DNA from: Neobacillus niacini
GTDB taxonomy: Bacteria > Bacillota > Bacilli > Bacillales > Cytobacillaceae
Assembly (NCBI RefSeq): GCF_000759675.1
Contig: NZ_BAWM01000098.1
Location: 285,554 to 349,553, forward strand
DNA length: 64,000 nucleotides
Direction: 5' to 3'
This document shows, one piece after another, positions 46,439-55,542 of this stretch (its first letter is position 1; each line of letters opens with the position of its first letter). Under the pieces are notes generated by a model, which worked only from the letters and a program-made list of their open reading frames with translations, had not been told where the DNA came from and made no database searches. The position numbers and the translations under genes are program-made.

Positions 46439-48070
46439 TTAGCAACGAATATTACTTAACTTCTCCGTTAATTTCATATTTTCACTATAATCAACTGGGC
46501 AATCAATTAAGACAGGTTTGTTCATGGCAATGGCTTTTTCTAATGCAGGTTTCAGTTCCTCTGCCCTGTTAATTTGCAAAGCTTCAAATCCGTAGGACAA
46601 TGCAAGCTGCACAAAGTCAGGATTTCCAAATTTAATATGGGAAGAACGGTTAAACTTTTTCAACTGATGCCATTCGATTAAACCATATCCTTCATCTCTC
46701 CATAGTAAAACAATAATTGGGAGATTTAGTCGTTTGGCTGTTTCCAACTCAGCGCTGGTCATTTGAAAAGAGCCATCCCCGCATACCGCTACAACGGTAC
46801 GATTCGGCTGGGCAAGTTTCGCCCCTATCGCTCCTGGGACAGCGATCCCCATCGATGCCAGGCCATTAGAAATAAGACAAGTATTCGGTTGATAGGTATG
46901 GAACATTCTCCCTATCCATACTTTATGTGCCCCCACATCTGAAACCACGATATCCTCTTCTTTTAAAACAGCACGTAAATCGGAAATAATTTTCTGAGGT
47001 TTGAGCGGAAAGCTTGTGTCGTCACTAAATTGCTGCAGCTCATCCAGTGCTTTAGTACGAACCTCCAATACCCGTGAATTATTCCTTTCTCTAGTAGAAA
47101 GAACCTGATGCAACTTTTCTAAATTACGTTTGATATCTCCTATAACGTTAAGTTTTACAGGATAATTTTGATCGGTCTCTGCTTCTTCTGTATCAATGTG
47201 TAAAATGGAGGTGGCACCATCAGGATTCCATTTTGAAGGAGCATATTCTGCAATATCAAAACCAATCGCGATAATTAAATCGGACTGATTAAATCCACAA
47301 GTTATGTAATCATTCCCGCCTATGCCTGCTGTAAGTAAGCTTAAGTCATGGGTCCATGGAAGTGCTCCTTTTCCCATGAAAGTATGGACGACTGGGATAT
47401 TGATCTTTTCCACTAGAGCCCTTAATTGATCAGCAGCATTTCCTCTAGTTATTCCGTTACCAGCTAAAATAAGGGGGTGCTCTGCCTGTTCAATAAGTTG
47501 GGCTGCCCCTTTAATGACCTGATCCCCTGATTCTGTTAATGTATGGTCTGTTCCCTTTAATGGAGATCCCTGAACCTCCATTCCAGCAACATCATTGGGG
47601 AGATCGATGTGGGCAGCACCTGGTTTATCTTGAGTCGATACTTGAAATGCTTTACGCACTGCCTCAGGTATGATTTCTCCCTTTTTAATTTGCGCATTCC
47701 ATTTTGTTACAGGTTCATAGATATGAATCAAATCATAATACTGATGACTAATTTTATGTTGCCGGTCTAAACTAGCTTGACCAGTAATTGCAACAATTGG
47801 ATTCAAATCCATGTTGGCATTTGCCACACCTGTTAAAAGATTTGTTGCGCCTGGCCCTAATGTGGCTAAGCATACACCCGGTTTTCCCGTTAACCTTCCG
47901 TAGGTACCTGCCATAAAAGCAGCACTCGTTTCATGTCGGGTTATGATAAATGTAATCGTTGAATCTAGAAGAGCATCCATAATATCGATATTTTCCTCGC
48001 CTGGTACTCCAAAGATATATTTTACCCCTTCTTCTTCTAAACACTTAACTAATAATTCAGCTGCCTTCAT
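46439..48070 (-). CDS. Acetolactate-synthase-type thiamine diphosphate enzyme
   Basis: A 543-aa ThDP enzyme: catalytic Glu in TRHETSAAFMAGTYGRLTG (near 48), central FAD/CoA-type domain, and the Mg-ThDP motif CGDGSFQMTSAELETAKRLN (near 430). It resembles catabolic acetolactate synthases and related decarboxylases/ligases; no small subunit gene accompanies it. The ATG at 48068-48070 has AAAGGG 8 bases upstream and overlaps the preceding gene by 14 bases. Exact reaction unresolved. Confidence 0.85.
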   Translation of the reverse strand: MKAAELLVKCLEEEGVKYIFGVPGEENIDIMDALLDSTITFIITRHETSAAFMAGTYGRLTGKPGVCLATLGPGATNLLTGVANANMDLNPIVAITGQASLDRQHKISHQYYDLIHIYEPVTKWNAQIKKGEIIPEAVRKAFQVSTQDKPGAAHIDLPNDVAGMEVQGSPLKGTDHTLTESGDQVIKGAAQLIEQAEHPLILAGNGITRGNAADQLRALVEKINIPVVHTFMGKGALPWTHDLSLLTAGIGGNDYITCGFNQSDLIIAIGFDIAEYAPSKWNPDGATSILHIDTEEAETDQNYPVKLNVIGDIKRNLEKLHQVLSTRERNNSRVLEVRTKALDELQQFSDDTSFPLKPQKIISDLRAVLKEEDIVVSDVGAHKVWIGRMFHTYQPNTCLISNGLASMGIAVPGAIGAKLAQPNRTVVAVCGDGSFQMTSAELETAKRLNLPIIVLLWRDEGYGLIEWHQLKKFNRSSHIKFGNPDFVQLALSYGFEALQINRAEELKPALEKAIAMNKPVLIDCPVDYSENMKLTEKLSNIRC

Positions 48071-49664
48071 TATTAACACCCTTTACAATGGATTGATACA
48101 CTTCTTCTAATGAATAAACATGATCTCTTTCATCTTTGTAAACGATATGTTCAGGTTTAAAATGCACTGGAGAATCCAAACCGGCTGCGGCAGCCAGACG
48201 GAACAACCCTTTACGCATACTGATTAAATAATTGGCTGTACGGTGCTTTTTCTCATCAATTACAAGAGCCTTTTGTAAATGGGGATCGGTTGTGGCTACC
48301 CCGACTGGACAAGCATTTGATTGGCATTTTAGGGCTTGGATACAACCTACTGTAATCATAAATCCCCGTGCAATATTGACGAGATCCGCCCCCATCGCAA
48401 GAGCAATAGCGATTCGATCTGGTGAAAATAGTTTTCCGGAGGCAATGATTTTCACTTGATCACGGACGCCATATTTTATGAGGGCATTGTTTACTAATGG
48501 CAGAGCCGCTTTAATAGGTAATCCTACACTGTCAGCCAGTTCCTGATAAGAAGCACCTGTACCACCTTCACCACCGTCTACGGTGATAAAATCGGGGCCT
48601 TTTCCCGTATCTTTTATGGCTTTTGCCAATTCATCGGCTTCATGCATACTTCCAATAACGCATTTCATTCCAACCGGTTTTCCTGTTTCCTCACGAATCC
48701 GTTCCATAAAATGAAATAAGGATGGGAAATCACTAAATTCTTTAAAACGATTAGGGCTATCGATGGATTTAAATGGTTCTACCATCCGGATTCTTGCGAT
48801 TTCCTCTGTTACTTTTTCTCCATCAATATGGCCGCCGCGTGTCTTTGCCCCTTGAGCTAATTTAATCTCAAATGCTTTTATTTCAGGGATTTGACTTTTC
48901 TCCTTTAATGCTTCCCAGCTGAAATTTCCCTCTCTATCTCTTACCCCAAATAATCCGGGGCCAATTTGCATAATGATATCTACGCCGCCTCTTAAATGAT
49001 ATTCTGAAAGCCCGCCTTCGCCTGTATTCATCCATGCCCCCTTCGCAATAGCTAAGCCTTTGGATAGTGCGGTAATGGCATGATCACCTAATGAACCATA
49101 ACTCATTGCGGACATCCCAATTTGCCCTTTTACAATGAAGGGGTGCTTTAAATTTTTTCCAATCACGATCGCATCCTTATCGTCTAATAAATAGGCGGAT
49201 GATTCATTTTCCTCTAACAATTCTTTCTTCTGTGTAAATAAAGGTTCTTTTAACAAGAGGTAACGATTCGTCGTTACTTTTGTCTCTTGGTCCATTTTTA
49301 ATTCCTCTGTTAATTTAGGAAACATGGAATTCCGAATATAAAATCCAGCTTCTTCAAAATCCCGTTGTGAACCATATCCAATTACATTACGTTTATACTT
49401 TGCTTGTTTTACAATATGTTGAAAATCGTTTCGAGAAAAAGGTTTTCCATCTTTGTTACTATCAAATAAGTACTGACGAAGCTCTGGTCCAATTGTCTCC
49501 AAAAAGTATCTTACACGTCCTAAAAGTGGATAATTGCGAAGAATTGGATGCTGTTTCTGGGTTCGGTCGATAAATAATAAATACAATCCAACCACTAAAA
49601 AGACCAATACAAACAAAACTAATAAAACAAATACAATGATGATCATAACGTCGGCAATATTCAT
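48057..49664 (-). CDS. FMN-binding glutamate-synthase-like protein (YerD type), membrane-anchored
   Basis: A 535-aa protein: an N-terminal membrane helix (about 5-30), then the FMN/glutamate-synthase central barrel with GMSAMSYGSLGDHAI (near 175), VDGGEGGTGASYQELADS (near 360), and clustered cysteines CQSNACPVGVATTDP (near 452) for an Fe-S centre. It lacks the glutaminase and beta-helix domains of full GltA, as in B. subtilis YerD. It heads the three-gene operon with ALS-like and ALDH genes. GGAGG lies upstream of the ATG. Its substrate is unknown. Confidence 0.87.
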   Translation of the reverse strand: MNIADVMIIIVFVLLVLFVLVFLVVGLYLLFIDRTQKQHPILRNYPLLGRVRYFLETIGPELRQYLFDSNKDGKPFSRNDFQHIVKQAKYKRNVIGYGSQRDFEEAGFYIRNSMFPKLTEELKMDQETKVTTNRYLLLKEPLFTQKKELLEENESSAYLLDDKDAIVIGKNLKHPFIVKGQIGMSAMSYGSLGDHAITALSKGLAIAKGAWMNTGEGGLSEYHLRGGVDIIMQIGPGLFGVRDREGNFSWEALKEKSQIPEIKAFEIKLAQGAKTRGGHIDGEKVTEEIARIRMVEPFKSIDSPNRFKEFSDFPSLFHFMERIREETGKPVGMKCVIGSMHEADELAKAIKDTGKGPDFITVDGGEGGTGASYQELADSVGLPIKAALPLVNNALIKYGVRDQVKIIASGKLFSPDRIAIALAMGADLVNIARGFMITVGCIQALKCQSNACPVGVATTDPHLQKALVIDEKKHRTANYLISMRKGLFRLAAAAGLDSPVHFKPEHIVYKDERDHVYSLEEVYQSIVKGVNNEGS

Positions 49665-50010
49665 TATTATTTTCCTCCAAAATTAAACACTAAATTTACT
49701 AACATTAAATTAGGATATATATAGATAAGATTCTCTTTATGGGGAAATTTATCCTTAACGATTTATGGTACATGAGGCACACTTGAAATTTTTATCCAAA
49801 GGGCACTCGACCAGCTAAAAAAATAAGAGTTTATGAAAAGTGCCTGACCCCCCAGAGTGGTAACGTATTAACTGGACTTATGGTCAGTTTTCTCAGCGAA
49901 AAAAGACTACGACGATAGAAAACTAAAAAAGGGAATTCACGTTTCTCATCCCACTCTAGCCCCGCCCTTAAACAGGCCTTTTTCCTCTTTAAAAGGCTTT
50001 TGTTAATAGT
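49665..50010. other. Intergenic region between divergent operons
   Basis: Holds the leader of the minus-strand glutamate-synthase-like operon (AT-rich around 49710-49740) and, to the right, the promoter of the RAT-controlled EEP unit. No ORF was recognised; AACTG / CAGTT around 49870-49890 is a small inverted repeat of unknown meaning. Confidence 0.35.
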
Positions 50011-50037
50011 TATAATTTTCTGTGAATGTCATTATGC

Positions 50038-50116
50038 GCATGTTACTGATTCGATCAGGCAGGGCGGCACGTATGAAAAGGATTGGCCTTTTCATCGTGT
50101 TCCCCTGCCTTTTTGT
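50038..50116 (+). promoter_or_regulatory. RAT antiterminator overlapping a terminator, EEP/YdcF leader
   Basis: Plus strand CATGTTACTGATTCGATCAG then GGCA (RAT). AGGCAGGG begins the terminator stem that closes with CCCCTGCCTTTTTG (50102-50114). A TATAAT lies at 50011-50016 with a weak TTTAAA 17 bp before it. Confidence 0.85.
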
Positions 50117-50280
50117 TGTTCCTTCTTTTCCTACACTACGCTTGGACAAGCTTTATGCTTTTTCAATATACTCCATCGAGATATCCACCTAGAGAATTTA
50201 CCCAGAAAGGAGGCATCGCAGAGCAGGTTCAAATTAACAGTGACAGTGGTTCAAAATACTTAGTAAAGGGGAATACAAAA

Positions 50281-51135
50281 ATGAGGAAAATAATCACAAG
50301 TTTTATTGCCGCCATCGTGCTAGCGTTCCTAACCGTTAGCAGCATTCCGGCACAAGCATCTGTATCTGAGTTTCCAAGGGGCAACGAGGTTAACTTGAAG
50401 GTAATGTCGTACAATATCCATCATGGAGTAGGAGTCGATAATGTCCTTGATCTTCAACGAATTGCTGACTTGATTACCGAGAAACAGGCTGACGTAGTGG
50501 GAATCCAAGAAGTGGATAGGCATTATGGCGCACGCAGCAATTTCGAGGATCAAGCCAAAGTGCTAGCCGAAATGCTTGGGTATCATTATGTGTATGGAGC
50601 CAATCTTGACCTTAACCCTGCTGTAGAGGGACAGGACCGCCGCCAATATGGAACGGCCATCTTGAGCAAATATCCGATTATCCAATCTCAGAATTACCTT
50701 TTATCAAGCTTTGGAAAAGAGCAGCGTGGCTTACTGGAAGCGACTGTTAATGTAAAAGGAAATCATGTTCGGGTTTACAATACCCATTTGGGGTTGGATG
50801 TACCGCAAAGATTGGCACAAGTGAATGAAATCAATGATATTCTTTCGAAAAAAGAAACCCCGGCCATCCTCATGGGTGATTTAAACGCTGAACCAGGTGT
50901 GGAAGAAGTGGAATTACTGCGTACTGGCGGCAATCTTGTTGATGTTTTTCAAGATGCAGATAATGCTAATACCTTTCCGGTTAAAAACCCTTCAAAACGA
51001 ATTGATTATATTTTCGTTAGTGAAGGAGTGAAGTTTTCCGGTCAACAGGTTTTACAATCGACCTATTCCGATCACCTGCCAATCATTGTGGACCTTGAAT
51101 TAGAACGGTCCGCACCTTATCTTAACGGCAACTAA
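50281..51135 (+). CDS. Secreted endonuclease/exonuclease/phosphatase-family hydrolase
   Basis: A 284-aa protein: signal peptide (about 1-27, cut near AQA), then the EEP metal-hydrolase core with VMSYNIHHGVG, the Glu of VGIQEVDR, the GDLNAEP motif and the terminal SDHLPI His. It resembles secreted YafD/Mg-dependent phosphodiesterases; the substrate may be a nucleic acid, a lipid head group or a sugar phosphate. The ATG at 50281 has AAAGGGG; the frame is open 66 codons upstream through the RAT but without a site. It is first gene of a RAT-controlled unit with a YdcF-like protein. Confidence 0.87.
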   Translation: MRKIITSFIAAIVLAFLTVSSIPAQASVSEFPRGNEVNLKVMSYNIHHGVGVDNVLDLQRIADLITEKQADVVGIQEVDRHYGARSNFEDQAKVLAEMLGYHYVYGANLDLNPAVEGQDRRQYGTAILSKYPIIQSQNYLLSSFGKEQRGLLEATVNVKGNHVRVYNTHLGLDVPQRLAQVNEINDILSKKETPAILMGDLNAEPGVEEVELLRTGGNLVDVFQDADNANTFPVKNPSKRIDYIFVSEGVKFSGQQVLQSTYSDHLPIIVDLELERSAPYLNGN

Positions 51136-51153
51136 AAATATAGGAGAGATACT

Positions 51154-52296
51154 ATGAATAAATGGAAAAGCAAATGGGGATTGGCCCTTGCTTTAGCCGG
51201 GACCATCACACTATCATCCGCTTTTGCGGCACCTGCTTTCAAAGAGGCGGAGGAAACCAACCCGAATCCGGTTATTACCCCCATTAAAACAGATGAACCT
51301 ACCTCTTATCGAATAAATCAACTAGAAGATATCGCGATGTACTATTACTGGCATGGCGGTGACCTCAAGCAAGCGGAGGAAGAAATTTTTAAAGGCATTA
51401 CCCTAAAAGGCAAATATGATGTAGTCGAAGCGGCGTATAATGAGGCCGTCAAACTGGACCCTCATGATGTGGATCTCAAAATCTCGCTGGCATCCACACA
51501 AATCATCCAGAAGAAAATCCCGGAAGCATTAACGACCTACCAGCAAATTCTGAATTTGGATCCTGACAACTATAATGCACATCTGCTATACGGGGTTTAT
51601 TCCAAAGTAAATGGGGATGAGAAAGAGTATAAAACGGCCATTGCCAACTTAAAACGGCTCGACGCCCATAAAACCAATGAATACCTTGAAAAATTTGCTA
51701 CTACAAAAACGATGATGAAAACCACCTTAAACACAGAGGTGCCGGATAACCTGCCGCAGAGCAAGCATGCCATAGTGATTCTGGGATATGCACTTGCGGA
51801 TGATGGAACGATGAGAGAACCACTAATTGAACGGTTAAAGGTCGGCCTAGCCGCAGCCAACAAGAATCCAAATTCCAAAATCATTGTGACCGGCGGCGTG
51901 CCGAAGCAAGGCAATACGGAAGCAAAATTGATGAAGGAGTGGCTCATGTCTAACGGTATAGCGGAAGGAAGGATTTTGACAGAGGATAAATCAACAGACA
52001 CCGTTGAAAATGCCCTATTCACTACAGCAATCCTTGAAAAAGAAGGTCTGAAGGATGTCACGCTCGTGACAAGCGCCAGCCATATGAGACGCGCACTCAC
52101 CATCTTTACAGAAGCAAGCGATTTTTACGATAAAATGAAAGCAAAAAACAGCGACCGGGCATTCACGAATGTGGTTTACTTGGATTACCCATCGATTGAA
52201 GAAGCCCACAACGTAACCAAAGACGAAACAATGGTCATTTACCGCGACTTAATGAGAGCCACCGGCGTTTGGCAATATCCGGACAAGCAGCGCTAA
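51154..52296 (+). CDS. Secreted YdcF-family (DUF218) protein with TPR-like domain
   Basis: A 380-aa protein: signal peptide (about 1-26), a TPR-like helical part (about 50-170: ALTTYQQILNLDPDNYNAHL), then a DUF218/YdcF domain (about 205-370) with AIVILGYALADDGTM, IIVTGGVPKQGNTEA, EDKSTDTVENA and TSASHMRRA. DUF218 proteins are linked to envelope polysaccharide or vancomycin-resistance (SanA-like) functions; the reaction is unknown. AGGAGAG precedes the ATG, 18 bases after the EEP gene. It is related to the protein encoded convergently at 52.5-54.0 kb. Confidence 0.87.
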   Translation: MNKWKSKWGLALALAGTITLSSAFAAPAFKEAEETNPNPVITPIKTDEPTSYRINQLEDIAMYYYWHGGDLKQAEEEIFKGITLKGKYDVVEAAYNEAVKLDPHDVDLKISLASTQIIQKKIPEALTTYQQILNLDPDNYNAHLLYGVYSKVNGDEKEYKTAIANLKRLDAHKTNEYLEKFATTKTMMKTTLNTEVPDNLPQSKHAIVILGYALADDGTMREPLIERLKVGLAAANKNPNSKIIVTGGVPKQGNTEAKLMKEWLMSNGIAEGRILTEDKSTDTVENALFTTAILEKEGLKDVTLVTSASHMRRALTIFTEASDFYDKMKAKNSDRAFTNVVYLDYPSIEEAHNVTKDETMVIYRDLMRATGVWQYPDKQR

Positions 52297-52305
52297 CCTC
52301 ACAAC

Positions 52306-52340
52306 AAAGGCTAAACCAATTTTTTGGTTTAGCCTTTTAT
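52306..52340. terminator. Bidirectional terminator between the two YdcF genes
   Basis: Perfect 14-bp stem AAAGGCTAAACCAA / TTGGTTTAGCCTTT with a T-rich loop, T-runs on both sides, placed between convergent genes. Confidence 0.88.
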
Positions 52341-52407
52341 CATGAAAATTTTATTTAAGTAGCTTGTCGACTATTTTAAAAAAATAGCCTTTTTCATTTT
52401 ACTCCCA

Positions 52408-52548
52408 TTATAACCTTGATGCATCAGGATTCGCTTTTCTTCTATAAATATAGAGCATTTCCCCAACTGCAACCAATAATGAGCCAATTAACAGGTACGT
52501 ATACATATTTACTGCTGTATTTGGTAGCTTATGCGTTCCCTGTGAGGC
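52408..52548 (-). pseudogene. Out-of-frame LPNTA cell-wall sorting signal of the YdcF-FIVAR protein
   Basis: In another frame, immediately after the codons for VPK of the upstream gene, the minus strand reads ASQGTHKLPNTAVNMYTYLL, then IGSLLVAVGEMLYIYRRK and a short charged tail with a stop at 52408. That is a complete sortase signal: LPNTA, a hydrophobic helix and a basic tail. One missing A in the AAA run at 52548-52550 would explain the shift. Confidence 0.8.
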
Positions 52549-54020
52549 TTTGGAACCGTAGCGAATACTAACTTGGAACTTGCAACATTTAAATCGTTAA
52601 GAGCTGTATCTACTTCTGCTTGAGATGAAGTTGGATTTGCAAGTACCGCTTTCGCTGATGCTAATGCCTTTTTAAAGGCCGTCCAGCTGGCAGCAGTATA
52701 TTTTGATGCTTGTTTCTTATTAGCATCGGTCACTGCATTTTCCAGCGCGGATTTATCTACTTCTACTACTACTGGTTTTTTTACAAGGTTTTCCGTTGCT
52801 TTCATTAAGGAATGGAGTGCTCCATCTACTTCTTCTTGTGTCGCTTCATTATTACCTAATACTTGCTTAGCAAGACTTAGTGCAGTTGAAAAATCTTTCC
52901 AATTCTGTCCTGTGTAGTCAGACTTTACTTTTTTCTCAGCATCCGCAACTGCTTTTTCTAGTGCGGATTTGTTTACTTCAACACTAACCACGATGTTTTC
53001 CGTTAGTTTTATGCCCTTTTCTTCATAAGTGATTTCAAGTTCTTGGTCTCCGATTTTACTTGAATCGAATCCCGCAATATCCGCAAGTTCTGTAACGTCA
53101 CGGACATACTGACTATCATATTGTGCATTAACCGTTAAATTTAATTCTTCACCTGCGTAGTATTCTAAGTCCCCTTCAATAGCCAAATCTTCCAGTTTGG
53201 AGATAGGGAGATTGCTAGCTCTTGGTACACCTGCAATGGAGGACATTCCACTGACTTTTAGGGTCATTGGTTCTTCTGTTTTATCTGCTCGATACCAGCC
53301 TGCATTACCTTGTCCTAAAAACTCAATCGGAGCTTTGCCAAGTTCTTTCGCTTTCAAAAGTGACATGGTGTAATAGAATATACTTGCCCTTTTTAAATGA
53401 TATTGGCTGCTTATAATAGAAGCGGTTTTTATATTATAGTCGTTGTACAAAATATCATAGCTGAACGATGCATTTTGAACGGTATTTGCACTTTTGTTTT
53501 CTACAATGATTCTTTCTATCGGAAGTCCGTTAGCCAATAGCCAATCACGCATACGATCGCCTTCTGTCCAACCGTTTTTCATTACTCCGCCAGTTACTAA
53601 GACATAAGAGTTAGGGTATTTGTTTGCACTATTTAGGGCAACTTGTAATCTACCAACTAATTCATCTGTCATTGTACCGTCGCTATTTAAAGCAAATCCT
53701 AAAACAATAAAGGCATGCGTATTATCTATTGGAAGACCGTCGGGAGCCACATCTATATTTTCTTCCATATCATTCTCGATCCAATCCCAATAATCAATGA
53801 CCGAATTCCATAACTTATAATCTTCCAGAGATTGTTCTTCAATCAGTTCAAGAGTTCTTTGGACATCTGTACGTGCATCTTGTCCATAATAATAGATTAA
53901 TTCACTTACTAGTGTTTTTAAGTCCTTTGAGGCATCAGGGGTTTCTGCCGAGGCAGTAGAGAAAGGAATCAAACTAAATATCAATAGCAAACTGAATAAT
54001 AAATTATAAATTTTTTTCAT
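52509..54020 (-). CDS. Secreted YdcF-family protein with two FIVAR repeats
   Basis: A 503-aa protein: signal peptide (about 1-25), DUF218/YdcF domain (about 105-270; HAFIVLGFALNSDGTM, LVTGGVMKNGWTEG), a linker, a Big_4-like or bacterial Ig domain (about 275-350), then two FIVAR repeats (about 352-418 and 420-485; SALEKAVADAEKKV and SALENAVTDANKKQ). The last 17 residues read as nonsense because of a single-base frameshift; the lost end is an LPNTA wall anchor (52408-52548). It has its own promoter and RAT leader. As read, the product would be secreted, not wall-bound. Confidence 0.85.
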   Translation of the reverse strand: MKKIYNLLFSLLLIFSLIPFSTASAETPDASKDLKTLVSELIYYYGQDARTDVQRTLELIEEQSLEDYKLWNSVIDYWDWIENDMEENIDVAPDGLPIDNTHAFIVLGFALNSDGTMTDELVGRLQVALNSANKYPNSYVLVTGGVMKNGWTEGDRMRDWLLANGLPIERIIVENKSANTVQNASFSYDILYNDYNIKTASIISSQYHLKRASIFYYTMSLLKAKELGKAPIEFLGQGNAGWYRADKTEEPMTLKVSGMSSIAGVPRASNLPISKLEDLAIEGDLEYYAGEELNLTVNAQYDSQYVRDVTELADIAGFDSSKIGDQELEITYEEKGIKLTENIVVSVEVNKSALEKAVADAEKKVKSDYTGQNWKDFSTALSLAKQVLGNNEATQEEVDGALHSLMKATENLVKKPVVVEVDKSALENAVTDANKKQASKYTAASWTAFKKALASAKAVLANPTSSQAEVDTALNDLNVASSKLVFATVPKPHRERISYQIQQ

Positions 54021-54143
54021 TACTATAATTACTCCTCCATCGTTATGAACTTATTTACTATTTATGTCATCCACTTGGTTGTTAATAATCTTACTTGAAT
54101 CAATCCACCGCCTTTAAATATGAATGTTTTACAGGTGATCACA

Positions 54144-54224
54144 TAAAAAAGGCATGGTGGAAATTTAGGAATGGATACATTCCCTCATTTACCACCATGC
54201 CTAATCGCATTAGTAACATGTGAT
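54144..54224 (-). promoter_or_regulatory. RAT antiterminator overlapping a terminator, YdcF-FIVAR leader
   Basis: Minus strand CACATGTTACTAATGCGATT then AGGCA. The hairpin pairs CTAAT with ATTAG, a compensatory change from CTGAT/ATCAG at the other sites. AGGCATGGTGG starts the terminator, closed by CCACCATGCCTTTTTT. Confidence 0.88.
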
Positions 54225-54246
54225 TCACTATGTAACTTCTAAGTAT

Positions 54247-54275
54247 ATAGTAACCATTATTTTCTGTGAAGGCAA
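54247..54275 (-). promoter_or_regulatory. Sigma-A promoter of the YdcF-FIVAR unit
   Basis: Minus strand TTGCCT (54270-54275), 17 bp, TACTAT (54247-54252), about 23 bp before the RAT. Confidence 0.6.
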
Positions 54276-54339
54276 CCCTCTTTTACTGATAATTTTTAAT
54301 ATTCAACAAATTAATAAAAACTAATGTATGGGATGTCCG

Positions 54340-54544
54340 TCTGATTTCTGGCCAAGGACATACAAGTTATAGACTTAAAAAGCTTTACTGAGAAGATTCA
54401 TAAAGATGAAGTTCGCTTTCTGTGCTGGGAAGAATTCCAATGATTTCATAGGCGTATTGCACAACTCCCACCGGAGGTTTTTTACCTACTAAGTGAAACT
54501 TTTGATATTAAAATTGAATTCATAATAACCCCTTTGAATGCTTT
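54340..54544 (+). pseudogene. Fragment of an unidentified gene with an internal stop
   Basis: One plus-strand frame reads like protein for about 65 codons around a single TGA: VIDLKSFTEKIHKDEVRFLC, WEEFQ, stop, FHRRIAQLPPEVFYLLSETF and further residues to a TAA. There is no start codon or ribosome site. I do not recognise the family. Confidence 0.35.
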
Positions 54545-54837
54545 ACCTTAACCCGCTAACTAGGCTTTTTATTTGCAGAAATTACCTTTTTATTTGCAAA
54601 GCCAGGGATTTCAAAAACCCCTCCCCTAGTTTCCAGCCAAATCACCCAAAAGAGACGAATAGAAACACAAAAAGTCTTACCTGTTTGTAAAATGTACACT
54701 ATCATTAAGATGATCATACAGCATGAACTAGGGTTCCAGTCGCTAAATAAAATCTTTTTAATATCACCTAATAATACAGTCGGGCTTGACCAATAAAAAA
54801 TACAATAGTAGTTACCAAGATTCAAGGAGGTGATACA

Positions 54838-55322
54838 ATGGGTTTAAGGTGTTCCTGTGGTGTGCGTTCAAATCCAATTTTAGTACAGAATAACGAATTC
54901 TTTTTTGATACTTTTGTTAGTAGTATAAGTGGTACATGCACATATACAGTTGATGTTTGTGCAGACAGATCCCTGTTTAATATTTTCACTTTTTCTTTTA
55001 CACCAGATGATCTAAATCCAATTAACAGTTTTACTTTTACACTAACAAGTACTACAGATGTATTTGCCAAACTCAAATTGAAGGTTGTGAACTTGAATTA
55101 AGTGGCACAGGTCTAATAACTGGAGAAACAACTCCAAGGTCATTTACAACTCGTTTTTTTAACGTACCTGATGAGTCACCCATTAATGATTTCGTTTTAG
55201 GGATAGAAATAGAAGGATTTGGAAGAACAACTAGTGGTAGTCCATCGTTAAATGATTTAATATTCTTAAGTTATGACACTTTTTACATGAAAAAAAGACC
55301 GTCAATTGACAGTCCACTTTGA
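54838..55322 (+). pseudogene. Small cysteine-containing protein gene with a frameshift
   Basis: A perfect AAGGAGGTG site precedes MGLRCSCGVRSNPILVQNNE at 54838. The first frame ends after 87 codons (55101). From about 55068 the -1 frame continues with sensible protein (QIEGCELELSGTGLITGETT to YDTFYMKKRPS) to a stop at 55320-55322. A single-base change near 55066-55075 would join them into about 161 residues, mainly beta-type. I do not recognise the family; size, Cys content and location suggest a spore-surface protein. The end of the second part runs into a dispersed repeat. Confidence 0.6.
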
Positions 55323-55364
55323 CAGTCCACTTTTTAAACTATAGCACCCGTTAGCTGAATAAGG
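55291..55364 (+). repeat. Dispersed GCACCCGTT repeat, copy 1
   Basis: Pattern: A-run, imperfect hairpin GACCGTC-AATT-GACAGTC, T-rich, then AAACTATAGCACCCGTTAGC and TGAATAAGG. The 13-base unit GACAGTCCACTTT is tandemly doubled in this copy (55308-55333). Confidence 0.65.
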
Positions 55365-55542
55365 AAAAATTCCGTTGCCCGCACTTCTTACTTTAATCAA
55401 CTATCCATGCTCTGTCCCTCCCGCCTGATTTTCACTTCTTTCCCCTGTATATCCAGGATTTTGGGACTGTATATGTCTAATGGCTCCAGGTCAGTATCTT
55501 GGGTATAATACTGCTAATACATACATTAGAGAAGGGGATAGT

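Noticed and set aside
50083..50280. N-terminal extension of the EEP protein
   Set aside because: It starts inside the RAT terminator without a ribosome site; the ATG at 50281 has AAAGGGG and a signal peptide.
54556..55076. Two minus-strand frames opposite the small cysteine gene
   Set aside because: No ribosome sites, odd composition, and one is fully antisense to a gene with a perfect AAGGAGGTG.
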